Notes: generated by a model not told the origin, from the letters alone. A stretch of 8,631 nt of DNA from an uncultured Eubacteriales bacterium (GCA_900542565.1 UQOC01000074.1:1-8631), one strand, 5' to 3'. Shown: positions 1 to 6,512, counted from the first letter of the stretch. Made by a program: numbers and translations.

Positions 1-630
1 TCCCGCCACATCCATGTGGAACTGGATGACAAAGATGAGATTTAATATCACATTCAGCACTCCCGCAATGGAAAGAAAGATCAGCGGCCTGCGGGTATCA
101 CCTTTTGCCCTCAGTATGGAACTGCCGAAGTTATACACCATCATTGACGGCATTCCTATGAAATATATCCTCAGATACAGAGCCGAAAGACCCAATACAG
201 AATCAGGCGCCTGCATCAGGTGGAGTACAGGCCTTGCCAGGATCATCCCTATGACTGCCAATATCACCCCGCTTATGAGGCTGACCATTATGGCCGTATG
301 TACTGTCTCGCTCAGGTCCTTTTCCCTCCTGGCGCCGAAATATCTTGCAGCCAGTACATTTCCGCCCACCGAAAGGCCTATGAACAGATTCGACAGAAGA
401 TTGATGAGTGAGGTCGTAGAGCCTACGGCTGCCAGAGAATTATCTCCGGCAAATCTTCCCACTACGATTATGTCGGCAGCATTAAAAAGAAGCTGGAGTA
501 CGCCTGAGCACATCAAAGGAAATGCAAACACCAGCATCTTTTTTAATATTGGCCCGCTGACCATATCGATCTCATGTTTGGTCTTTTCTGTTTTTTCAAT
601 CTCGGAAATCGTTTCCTGTTCCGTACCCAT
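1..630 (-). CDS. MATE-family efflux transporter, N-terminal 210 residues (C-terminus beyond window)
   Basis: This is the first part of a multidrug and toxic compound extrusion (MATE) exporter, an inner-membrane antiporter that uses Na+ or H+ gradients to expel organic compounds. The reverse-strand translation from the ATG at 630 starts with about 25 charged residues. Hydrophobic helices typical of MATE TM1-TM6 follow, with family signatures AADIIVVGRFAG (51-62), GGNVLAARYFGARR (89-102), MQAP (139-142) and the loop motif RAKGDTRRPL (174-183). Family members are about 440-460 residues, so a little under half is present. The start is supported by GGAGG at 637-641, a few bases before the ATG. It lies 73 bp downstream of the macrodomain gene on the same strand, with no clear terminator between them, so co-transcription is possible. 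A TACAAT hexamer lies in that gap but has no convincing -35. The family call is firm; the substrate cannot be inferred. Confidence 0.93.
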   Translation of the reverse strand, partial: MGTEQETISEIEKTEKTKHEIDMVSGPILKKMLVFAFPLMCSGVLQLLFNAADIIVVGRFAGDNSLAAVGSTTSLINLLSNLFIGLSVGGNVLAARYFGARREKDLSETVHTAIMVSLISGVILAVIGMILARPVLHLMQAPDSVLGLSALYLRIYFIGMPSMMVYNFGSSILRAKGDTRRPLIFLSIAGVLNVILNLIFVIQFHMDVAG

Positions 631-703
631 TTCTACCTCCGCTTATCCTCTGCAAGATCATTGTAATATCATCATATGCTCCAGATCTGAAAACTCTATA
701 TGA

Positions 704-1213
704 TTATATCATGCCGGTACACTCTTTGTACAGGTCATACATTGACTGACTGAAGCAGACAAATGTAACTTCCACATCGTAATCCCGGTTTTCTCCGATC
801 CACTGTCTGACAGCCTTTACTGCCACAGGAACAGCTTTTTCAGGCGGATATCCGTAAACTCCGGTTGAAATGGCCGGAAAAGCGATGGTCCTTATCTCAT
901 ATCTGCGGGCAAGATCCAGTGAACTGCTGTAGCATGAAGCAAGCATGGCCTCATCTTCTGCCCTGCCGCTGTACACAGGTCCTACGGTATGGATGACATA
1001 CCTTGCTTGCAGTCTGTATCCTTTTGTTATCTTGGCTTCTCCTGTCCTGCATCCGCCCAGGGTCCTGCATTCTGCCAGGAGCTGCGGTCCTGCAGCCCTG
1101 TGGATGGCCCCGTCCACCCCTCCGCCTCCAAGCAGGCTGTGATTGGCGGCGTTTACAATGGCATCAGTATCAGACATGGTTATATCCCCCATTTTCACTG
1201 CGATACGGCTCAT
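704..1213 (-). CDS. Macrodomain protein, probable O-acetyl-ADP-ribose deacetylase / ADP-ribose hydrolase
   Basis: This is a stand-alone macrodomain of 169 residues, the usual length for MacroD/YmdB-type enzymes. These hydrolyse O-acetyl-ADP-ribose or remove mono-ADP-ribose from acidic residues or other substrates. The visible ligand-binding elements, in order, are GDIT (9-12), NAAN (21-24), the glycine-rich loop GGGGVDGAIHRAAG (29-42), GEAKITKGY (58-66), HTVGP (75-79) and PAISTGVYGYP (113-123). N24 and D34 sit where the catalytic Asn and Asp of the YmdB/MacroD class lie, so the protein should be active. There is no signal peptide, so it is cytoplasmic. The ATG overlaps the AraC-family stop codon in an ATGA arrangement, and AGGAGG lies inside the end of the upstream gene, which implies translational coupling. 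The family is certain; the physiological substrate is unknown. No ADP-ribosyltransferase or sirtuin partner is visible in the window. Confidence 0.95.
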   Translation of the reverse strand: MSRIAVKMGDITMSDTDAIVNAANHSLLGGGGVDGAIHRAAGPQLLAECRTLGGCRTGEAKITKGYRLQARYVIHTVGPVYSGRAEDEAMLASCYSSSLDLARRYEIRTIAFPAISTGVYGYPPEKAVPVAVKAVRQWIGENRDYDVEVTFVCFSQSMYDLYKECTGMI

Positions 1214-2232
1214 GTTTTTCCTCCTGCAAAATTTCTGTATGTTTTTCTGTATTCTGTCGGAAGCATGTCTGTGCTTTCTTTGAATGCCTGGGTAAACTTG
1301 CTCTGAGTGCCGTATCCCACTTTCTGCGCAATAAGGGCAACGGGTTCTTCTGTCTGCACCAGCAGCCTCCGGGCTTCTCTCATCCTGTATTCTTTCACAT
1401 AAGAAGCCACCGGCATTCCGTAAACAGCTTTAAACACAGACTTCAGCGTAGATGTGTTCATCAAGTATTTTCTGGACAGCTCCTCTATTGTAAACCTCCG
1501 GCTCAGATCGCTTACAAGCAGGTCTCGTATTTCCCTGACAGTCTCCGTCTGCTGTGACACATATCCCGTCAGAGTATCTGACTTCTGCGGGTCAAGTTCT
1601 TCCAGGTACATGATAAGCTCAATGGCTTTAAGCTTATAGTAGCTGTTCCTTGCGGGCCCGTCTTTTTCATACAGCGGCCCGAATATCCTCTGGGCCTCTG
1701 CGCCCGAAGGCACTCCAACGGGTATGCCGGACATACAGTATCTTTCGTAAAGGATACCGGCATCAAAGGCTGTATCCTTTAACAGATCAGGGATCTGCCT
1801 GCCGAGTTCATTGAGATCCAGAGCCACTGACGCACCTTCATAATAACCCAGAGGCATTCTCATTCTCGAATCTGCACAGCTTTTCATAGAATGGATACAG
1901 ATATCTCCTGGACCCAGATATACTGCCTCTCCGTTTCCCATTTCCCATCCGATCCGCCCTGCCCGGCAGTGGGTTATCTCAAGTACATGGTCTGAGGCTT
2001 TATGATGGAAAACCATGCTCTCTGCCAGATACTCGTGGAAAGAGACCTCTATCCCCGGCATGACGCGGAATATCTCTATCCTTCCTTTTCCGTCTGTCCT
2101 GCTGGTCAGATGTTCAGCCGAAAAACATTTTTCGCCATTGTCCATACCGTGTCTTTCTGCTGTCACAGCGCCGTCCGGCACCTGTGAAAGATCCATGGCA
2201 ATGGATATCATATGCTCATCTTTCATCTTCAT
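1210..2232 (-). CDS. AraC-family transcriptional regulator
   Basis: This 340-residue regulator has a C-terminal AraC DNA-binding domain at about 228-333. The first helix-turn-helix spans FTIEELSRKYLMNTSTLKSVF (247-267). The linker region includes VYGMPVASYVKEYRMREARRLL, and the second helix-turn-helix reads VALIAQKVGYGTQSKFTQAF, followed by the typical P-x-x-Y-R end (PTEYRK). The first about 150 residues are not strongly diagnostic but resemble a cupin-like sensor half, with a GPGD turn near 107-110. The length and the spacing of the DNA-binding domain recall the PchR/YbtA-like branch, a similarity I judge by eye. It starts 15 bp after the ArsR stop and overlaps the macrodomain start by 4 bp. 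Start choice is uncertain: the ATG at 2232 is very close to a GGAG (3 nt), while the third-codon ATG at 2226 has better spacing (9 nt). Its effector and targets are unknown; local control of the macrodomain and MATE genes is plausible. Confidence 0.93.
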   Translation of the reverse strand: MKMKDEHMISIAMDLSQVPDGAVTAERHGMDNGEKCFSAEHLTSRTDGKGRIEIFRVMPGIEVSFHEYLAESMVFHHKASDHVLEITHCRAGRIGWEMGNGEAVYLGPGDICIHSMKSCADSRMRMPLGYYEGASVALDLNELGRQIPDLLKDTAFDAGILYERYCMSGIPVGVPSGAEAQRIFGPLYEKDGPARNSYYKLKAIELIMYLEELDPQKSDTLTGYVSQQTETVREIRDLLVSDLSRRFTIEELSRKYLMNTSTLKSVFKAVYGMPVASYVKEYRMREARRLLVQTEEPVALIAQKVGYGTQSKFTQAFKESTDMLPTEYRKTYRNFAGGKT

Positions 2233-2247
2233 GTTCTCCGGTTTCTT

Positions 2248-2610
2248 CTACTCAGCGGGGCAGGTGATCTCCACCATCTTTTCGATCATATGATGAAGGC
2301 TCTGGGCCTGCATTGTATCGGCAGCCTTGTAATATACTTCCTTCCCGACCCGCCTGCTGGTGATCAGCCCTCCGGATTTTAGCTGTCTGAGGTGATGGGA
2401 AACCGCCGGGCTGCTCATGCCCACAATGGAAGCAAGATTTGTCACACACTCTTCCCAATGGCACAAGATCCAGAATATCCTTATGCGGCTGCCGTCACAC
2501 AGTTGCTTGAATATATATGCCACCGTCTGAAAATCTTCGACTTTTGGGATATTCTCGGGCTGTTCTTCAATGAGCTGCCCGTGGTCATGGGGCAAATGGC
2601 TTTTGCTCAT
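2248..2610 (-). CDS. ArsR/SmtB-family metal-responsive repressor
   Basis: This 120-residue winged-helix repressor is of the ArsR/SmtB family, whose members block promoters of metal-export genes until metal binds. The DNA-recognition helix is visible as SSPAVSHHLRQLKSGGLI (66-83), followed by the wing SRRVGKEVYY (85-94). The N-terminus is His-rich (SHLPHDHG; H5, H8, H10), and possible ligands C50, H51, C55 and C117 are present. C55 sits where CadC-like sensors have the first Cys of CxC, but the second is Thr57. The D-x-H...H-x-x-H/E zinc site on the last helix (CzrA/SmtB) is not intact: only D98 is recognisable. It is divergent from the HMA and ATPase genes and very probably regulates them, and it heads the AraC-macrodomain-MATE series. 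AGGAGG at 2616-2621, 5 nt upstream, fixes the start. The metal specificity is inferred from the neighbouring ATPase (Zn/Cd/Pb). Confidence 0.94.
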   Translation of the reverse strand: MSKSHLPHDHGQLIEEQPENIPKVEDFQTVAYIFKQLCDGSRIRIFWILCHWEECVTNLASIVGMSSPAVSHHLRQLKSGGLITSRRVGKEVYYKAADTMQAQSLHHMIEKMVEITCPAE

Positions 2611-2615
2611 AGCTT

Positions 2616-2647
2616 CCTCCTTTTACTTTTTTGGTATATTTTATCAC
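2616..2647 (-). promoter_or_regulatory. arsR-type gene RBS and candidate extended -10 promoter
   Basis: On the minus strand AGGAGG (2616-2621) precedes the repressor ATG. Further upstream, TGATAAAAT (2639-2647) fits an extended -10 element. No good -35 lies 16-18 bp before it (an A/T-only stretch is found there), so the promoter is tentative. Neither half of the TTAAAC-type operator seen near 2900 recurs here, so autoregulation is not evident from the sequence. Confidence 0.4.
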
Positions 2648-2700
2648 AGTTCTGAAAAAATATATACCCACACAGGACGGAAAAAATCTGCATATCTAAA

Positions 2701-2710
2701 TAAAATTTTA
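2701..2710. repeat. 10-bp perfect A/T palindrome TAAAATTTTA
   Basis: A perfect 10-bp palindrome lies in the middle of the divergent control region, at the boundary between an AT-rich stretch and the GC-rich hairpin. It could be a protein-binding site or simply AT-rich sequence. It is short enough to arise by chance. Confidence 0.3.
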
Positions 2711-2717
2711 TCATGCT

Positions 2718-2781
2718 GCAGCCTGCGGCCGCCGCCCCGTCCATCGTGAGCAGCAGGCATTGGCTCCCGGCCGCAGCCTGC
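2718..2781. repeat. GC-rich imperfect inverted repeat (hairpin) in the divergent control region
   Basis: Arms at 2718-2731 and 2768-2781 pair at 13 of 14 positions, with one C-C mismatch and a 36-nt loop. Both arms are very GC-rich (GCGGCCG core) and contrast sharply with AT-rich DNA on either side. There is no T-run after the right arm on the plus strand or directly after the left arm on the minus strand, so it is not an ordinary intrinsic terminator. It could be a structured untranslated leader for the minus-strand arsR-type transcript if that has a far upstream promoter, part of a small RNA, or a remnant of an inserted repeat. Function is unknown. Confidence 0.65.
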
Positions 2782-2856
2782 CCTCTCATGTGCCGGGGGT
2801 GATTTGCCCAAAAGGAAGGCTTTTTATCCCAAACGGAAAAACATCAAAAAAAAATG

Positions 2857-2884
2857 TTGACTTGACGGGCCATAGTGGTATTAT
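2857..2884 (+). promoter_or_regulatory. Extended -10 promoter for the HMA/ATPase genes
   Basis: A TTGACT -35 (2857-2862) is followed after 16 bp by TATTAT (2879-2884), which is preceded by the TGn extension (TGG at 2876-2878). An A-tract just upstream (2846-2854) could serve as an UP element. A second, overlapping TTGACG starts at 2862. The predicted start of transcription falls near 2890, directly before the inverted-repeat operator, an arrangement expected for ArsR-type repression. Confidence 0.75.
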
Positions 2885-2897
2885 AAAGGCATAAACA

Positions 2898-2915
2898 ATT
2901 AAACAATCGTTTAAT
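2898..2915. promoter_or_regulatory. Probable ArsR/SmtB-type operator (inverted repeat)
   Basis: ATTAAAC-AATC-GTTTAAT is a perfect 7+7 bp inverted repeat with a 4-bp spacer. Its shape and AT-rich sequence resemble known operators of the SmtB/CadC/ArsR family. It begins a few bases after the predicted transcription start of the plus-strand genes and about 33 bp before the HMA start codon. A repressor here would block polymerase or promoter clearance. The assignment to the neighbouring ArsR-family protein is inferred from position and family knowledge. Confidence 0.72.
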
Positions 2916-2948
2916 AATATCCCGTAAAAATAATAAGGAGAACAAGCT

Positions 2949-3167
2949 ATGAAAAAGACTTATAAGATCGATGTGGACTGCGCCAACTGCGCCAACAAGA
3001 TGGAAGCTGCCGCCAGGGCTACGGAAGGTGTCAGAGATGCGACGGTAAATTTCATGACTCTCAAGATGATCGTTGAATTTGAAGATGGCAGTGAACCCAA
3101 GGCCGTGATGGAAGCGGTACGAAAGAACTGCAAAAAAGTGGAGGATGACTGCGAGGTCTTTATATAA
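2949..3167 (+). CDS. Stand-alone heavy-metal-associated (HMA) domain protein
   Basis: This is a 72-residue soluble ferredoxin-like metal-binding protein. The metal site DCANC (D10, C11, C14) lies in the first loop after the strand KTYKIDV. An acidic residue directly before CxxC is typical of Zn/Cd/Pb-type HMA domains such as the N-terminus of ZntA, whereas copper chaperones usually have a GMxCxxC form. The rest follows the beta-alpha-beta-beta-alpha-beta pattern, with two further cysteines near the end (C61, C68) that might add to metal binding. Start support is AGGAG at 2936-2940, 8 nt before the ATG. It is 55 bp upstream of the P-type ATPase, which lacks such a domain, so it most likely serves as the ATPase's separate metal-binding or metal-delivery domain. 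The family is firm and the metal is inferred. Confidence 0.93.
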   Translation: MKKTYKIDVDCANCANKMEAAARATEGVRDATVNFMTLKMIVEFEDGSEPKAVMEAVRKNCKKVEDDCEVFI

Positions 3168-3222
3168 CCGGCACACGGTCCGCCATACCGGCAGGATGAT
3201 CTCACACTGACGGAGGAACACC

Positions 3223-5109
3223 ATGAACAAAAAACAGAAAAAAATGCTGGCAAGGGTCATCATTTCCGCAGGCCTTCTCACAGGCCTGGCCTTTGCCCCG
3301 GTAACCGGGATCCTCAGGTTCGGGCTGTATCTCATCCCGTACTTTGTGATCGGCTATGACATACTTATCAAAGCTGCCAAAGGAATCAAAAACAGACAGA
3401 TATTCGATGAAAGCTTCCTGATGGCCATAGCGACCATCGGCGCCATCGCCCTGGCCCTGTACGAAGAAAGCGGCGACTATACGGAAGCCATTGCAGTAAT
3501 GCTGTTTTACCAGATCGGGGAACTCTTCCAGAGCTATGCCGTCGGCAAAAGCCGCCGCAATATCAGCGAGCTTATGGATATCAGGCCCGACTATGCAAAC
3601 ATTGAAAAAGACGGCAGGCTGCAAAGGGTCGATCCGGACGAAGTCGCCATCGGCACGACGATAATCATACAGCCAGGTGAAAAAGTGCCCATCGACGGTA
3701 TCGTTACCGAAGGCACATCAAGTCTCAATACCAGCGCACTGACCGGTGAAAGCCTTCCCCGCGATGTAAAGGAGGGGGACGAGATCATCAGCGGATGCAT
3801 CAATATGACCGGCCTGCTGAAGATACGCACTGTCAAAGAATTCGGCGAATCTACAGTGTCGAAGATACTTGACCTGGTGGAAAACGCCAGTTCACGCAAA
3901 TCAAGGTCTGAGGACTTCATATCCAAATTTGCGCGTATCTACACCCCGGCCGTATGCGCCGCCGCACTTGCCCTTGCCTTGCTGCCGCCCCTTGTACGCA
4001 TGACAGCCATGGGCCTTGATGCCGGATGGGAGGACTGGATATACAGGGCACTTACATTTCTTGTCATAAGCTGTCCTTGTGCCCTTGTCATCAGCATACC
4101 TCTCAGCTTCTTCGCCGGTATCGGCGGAGCCAGCAATGCCGGTGTGCTCATAAAAGGCTCCAACTATCTTGAAACTTTGTCCAAGACCCGTATAGTCGTA
4201 TTTGACAAGACAGGGACCCTGACCCAGGGAGTATTTGAAGTCAACGGCATCCATCACGGCTCCATGAGTGATGAAAAGCTTCTTGAGTACGCCGCTCTTG
4301 CCGAAAGCTCTTCGTCCCATCCCATCAGCAAGAGCATACAGAAAGCTTACGGAAAGGACCTGGACAGGAGCCGTGTGTCCAATGTCCGTGAAATGAGCGG
4401 AGGCGGCGTCATAGCCACAGTAGATGGCAGGGAGATCGCAGCCGGCAATGACAAACTTATGGACAGCCTGGGCATAGCATATATCCCGTGCCATCAGGCA
4501 GGCACTGTCATACACCTTGCCATAGACGGAAAATACGCAGGTCATCTGCTGATCTCGGATAAGGAAAAGCCCCATTCCAAAGAGGCTGTATCAGAGCTGA
4601 AAAAATCCGGAGTTTCCATGACCGTAATGCTCACCGGCGACAGAAAAGAAGTGGCTGACCTTGTGGCCGCAGACCTGGGCATAGACCGGGTCTACAGCCA
4701 GCTTCTGCCTGCCGGCAAGGTTGAAAAAGTCGAAGAGCTTCTCAGAAATAAATCAAAAAAAGAAAAACTGGCCTTCGTAGGAGACGGCATCAACGATGCT
4801 CCTGTGCTGAGCCGGGCTGATATAGGCATCGCCATGGGCGCCATGGGATCAGACGCAGCCATAGAGGCTGCCGATGTGGTCCTCATGGACGATGACCCGC
4901 TCAAGATATCAAAGGCCATAAAAATATCCCGCAAATGTCTGCGCATAGTATATCAAAACATCGTATTCGCCATCGGCGTCAAGTTCATATGCCTGCTCCT
5001 GGGAGCCCTGGGCATAGCCAACATGTGGCTTGCCATCTTCGCCGATGTGGGCGTAATGATCCTGGCAGTCATCAATGCCATAAGAGCGCTGTTCGTCAAA
5101 AAGTTATAG
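3223..5109 (+). CDS. cadA: Zn/Cd/Pb-type P1B heavy-metal-translocating ATPase (CadA/ZntA-like, no N-terminal HMA)
   Basis: This 628-residue cation pump has all P-type motifs: actuator TGES (174-177), the metal-binding membrane motif CPC (284-286), the phosphorylation site DKTGT (328-332, D328), the nucleotide-domain HP (366-367), TGDR (471-474) and hinge GDGINDAP (520-527). Eight membrane segments are visible, at roughly 8-27, 32-50, 62-82, 87-106, 241-262, 273-299, 575-592 and 598-620. E100 (QIGELFQSYA), K587 (GVKFI) and D608 (FADVG) match conserved residues of the Zn/Cd subgroup (ZntA), whereas copper pumps carry different residues in the last helices. The N-terminus starts almost directly at TM1 with only a Lys-rich leader, so the HMA domain found in most ZntA proteins is supplied by the preceding gene. 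GGAGG at 3212-3216, 6 nt upstream, fixes the start. Role: export of Zn2+, Cd2+ or Pb2+ from the cytoplasm. The 3' end overlaps the convergent transglutaminase-like gene by 14 bp. Confidence 0.96.
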   Translation: MNKKQKKMLARVIISAGLLTGLAFAPVTGILRFGLYLIPYFVIGYDILIKAAKGIKNRQIFDESFLMAIATIGAIALALYEESGDYTEAIAVMLFYQIGELFQSYAVGKSRRNISELMDIRPDYANIEKDGRLQRVDPDEVAIGTTIIIQPGEKVPIDGIVTEGTSSLNTSALTGESLPRDVKEGDEIISGCINMTGLLKIRTVKEFGESTVSKILDLVENASSRKSRSEDFISKFARIYTPAVCAAALALALLPPLVRMTAMGLDAGWEDWIYRALTFLVISCPCALVISIPLSFFAGIGGASNAGVLIKGSNYLETLSKTRIVVFDKTGTLTQGVFEVNGIHHGSMSDEKLLEYAALAESSSSHPISKSIQKAYGKDLDRSRVSNVREMSGGGVIATVDGREIAAGNDKLMDSLGIAYIPCHQAGTVIHLAIDGKYAGHLLISDKEKPHSKEAVSELKKSGVSMTVMLTGDRKEVADLVAADLGIDRVYSQLLPAGKVEKVEELLRNKSKKEKLAFVGDGINDAPVLSRADIGIAMGAMGSDAAIEAADVVLMDDDPLKISKAIKISRKCLRIVYQNIVFAIGVKFICLLLGALGIANMWLAIFADVGVMILAVINAIRALFVKKL

Positions 5110-6478
5110 AAACAGGCTCAAGATCATAGATATATTCTCCGGCGGTGAGGCCGCGGTCATCATACTCGGCTTCTCCGCCCTGATTATCATACGGGTCTGC
5201 ACGCCAATGTTTTTTCGGTACCTCAAACCCCGCCTGAAAATCATCATTTACAGGTATCCTCAGGGGATCCACATTCCCAAAGAAGAAATTCCACCCTGCC
5301 TTATCGCCTCTGGCAAAAGCAGCTCCGCCGTAAGAAAGGTCTGCATATCTCCATCCGTATCCGGGGGCAAAGAACATTGCCCAGTCATGCTCCCCCACAT
5401 CCTCCGGCTTTGCGTCAAGTCCCGACTGCCACCTTGCCGGTATCCCGGCCATCCGGCACAGGGTTATGAACAGGAGAGCCTGTACGCCGCAGTCGCCTTT
5501 TCGATTGACAGCACAATACTCAGAAATATTGTCAATGCTGTAATAGTCCCGCACAAACCGATAATCCACCGAAGTCGTTATATGATCGTATATCTTCCTT
5601 GCGATCCTCAAAGGATCTTTTTCTCTGCCGACGATCTGACTGCATACCGCTCTGAGATAAGGGGTAAAGCATATGTGAGGCGGCTTTTCTGCAAGCCATT
5701 GCCCATCCTCATAGGCCATAGGACCTTCCTGCGCCGCCGCTCCGGCCACATTCCTGTATATTATGCTGTTATCAAATTCATATTCTATGTAAAATTCCTG
5801 TCCGATAAATGCTGTCCCCTCAAAATACGCAGTAGGCTGCATGCTGTCCCTCCTGGGCAGTTTCTGGAGTTCCGGCGAAGCATCTATGAGCCTCAGGCCG
5901 GATATGCTTCCCCTTTCCACAGGAAAAGGAAGATGTACATGCAGTTTTTGGCCAGGCCTTACAGCATGGTCTTTTAACCGGAGGCTGTGCCTTATATGGA
6001 TATGGGCCTTCATCAGGTCTTTGTCCTTCACTCTGCTTATGATCTCCCGTTCCGAAGACGCCGGATCGTCCTCTTTGAAGATCGCGCCTTTTTTGTGAGC
6101 CATCTCTTCAAGGACTCCGGGATAAACTTTAAACAGAGTCTTATGGAAATTGTTTATGTATCTTATTTCTCCGTTCAGATACATCCAGTCAGCTTTATCT
6201 TCCCTTCTAAGCTGCTCCAGATCTGCTGGTGTGATCTCCGGAATCCTCTGGCGCAGAAGTTCCAGAGCCTTATCTTTGGATATCGTATATCTGCTCTGGA
6301 TATGGTCAAGGCTGTTCAGTTCAAGTTCCAGCCTTGTTTTAAGCGAAGGCAGTACGCCGTCTTCAGAAAGGAGCCTGTTTATGTCCTGCCTTACAACATC
6401 AAAATGTCCGCTCCATTTTTCCTTTACTATGGCTTCCGGCAGGGGGAATGACAGATATTTCAGATCTTCGTATCTCAT
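5096..6478 (-). CDS. Transglutaminase-like domain protein (cytoplasmic, function unknown)
   Basis: From the chosen ATG (6478) this is a 460-residue protein with a transglutaminase/protease-like domain in its second half. The triad is readable: KGDCGVQALL (Cys330), GEHDWAMFF (His364) and YADLSYGG (Asp380). The N-terminal about 150 residues are helical and charged. A beta-rich region follows (about 155-245), with HIHIRHSLRLKDH and HVHLPFPVERG, as seen before many bacterial transglutaminase domains. No signal peptide or membrane segment is seen. Such proteins are usually thiol proteases, amidases or peptide-modifying enzymes; the substrate is unknown here. An in-frame ATG at 6505 is an alternative, but it has no ribosome binding site, whereas GGAAAGAG precedes 6478. 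It is the last gene of an operon with two peptidase-family genes, which favours a role in peptide or amide breakdown. It ends inside the tail of the opposing ATPase gene, with no terminator between them. Confidence 0.88.
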   Translation of the reverse strand: MRYEDLKYLSFPLPEAIVKEKWSGHFDVVRQDINRLLSEDGVLPSLKTRLELELNSLDHIQSRYTISKDKALELLRQRIPEITPADLEQLRREDKADWMYLNGEIRYINNFHKTLFKVYPGVLEEMAHKKGAIFKEDDPASSEREIISRVKDKDLMKAHIHIRHSLRLKDHAVRPGQKLHVHLPFPVERGSISGLRLIDASPELQKLPRRDSMQPTAYFEGTAFIGQEFYIEYEFDNSIIYRNVAGAAAQEGPMAYEDGQWLAEKPPHICFTPYLRAVCSQIVGREKDPLRIARKIYDHITTSVDYRFVRDYYSIDNISEYCAVNRKGDCGVQALLFITLCRMAGIPARWQSGLDAKPEDVGEHDWAMFFAPGYGWRYADLSYGGAAFARGDKAGWNFFFGNVDPLRIPVNDDFQAGFEVPKKHWRADPYDNQGGEAEYDDRGLTAGEYIYDLEPVSITF

Positions 6479-6512
6479 TGTTATCTCTTTCCTTATATCA
6501 TACACACGATTT

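Noticed and set aside
14..703. Long plus-strand ORF of 229 codons
   Set aside because: It lies opposite the MATE coding sequence, which has clear family motifs and a ribosome binding site. The plus-strand translation has no recognisable domain and no good start signal.
2607..2789. 60-codon minus-strand ORF upstream of the ArsR gene
   Set aside because: It reads through the promoter and ribosome binding site of the repressor, has no start signal and no recognisable domain.
2713..2802. 29-codon plus-strand ORF across the GC-rich hairpin (begins MLQPAAAAPS)
   Set aside because: There is no ribosome binding site before the ATG, and the low-complexity Ala-rich translation is explained by the GC-rich inverted repeat.
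3168..3222. Possible hairpin between the HMA and ATPase genes (repeated CCGG)
   Set aside because: Only 4-bp self-complementary CCGG units are present, with no stable stem or T-run, so there is no support for a terminator or processing site.
3901..4575. Minus-strand ORF of 224 codons inside the ATPase gene
   Set aside because: It is a shadow of a long gene carrying all P-type ATPase motifs; its translation has no recognisable features.
5207..5977. Plus-strand ORF of 256 codons
   Set aside because: It is antisense to the transglutaminase-like gene, lacks a ribosome binding site and has no domain signature.
6479..6505. Upstream ATG (6505) as start of the transglutaminase-like gene
   Set aside because: No Shine-Dalgarno-like sequence precedes it, while a purine-rich GGAAAGAG stands before the ATG at 6478.
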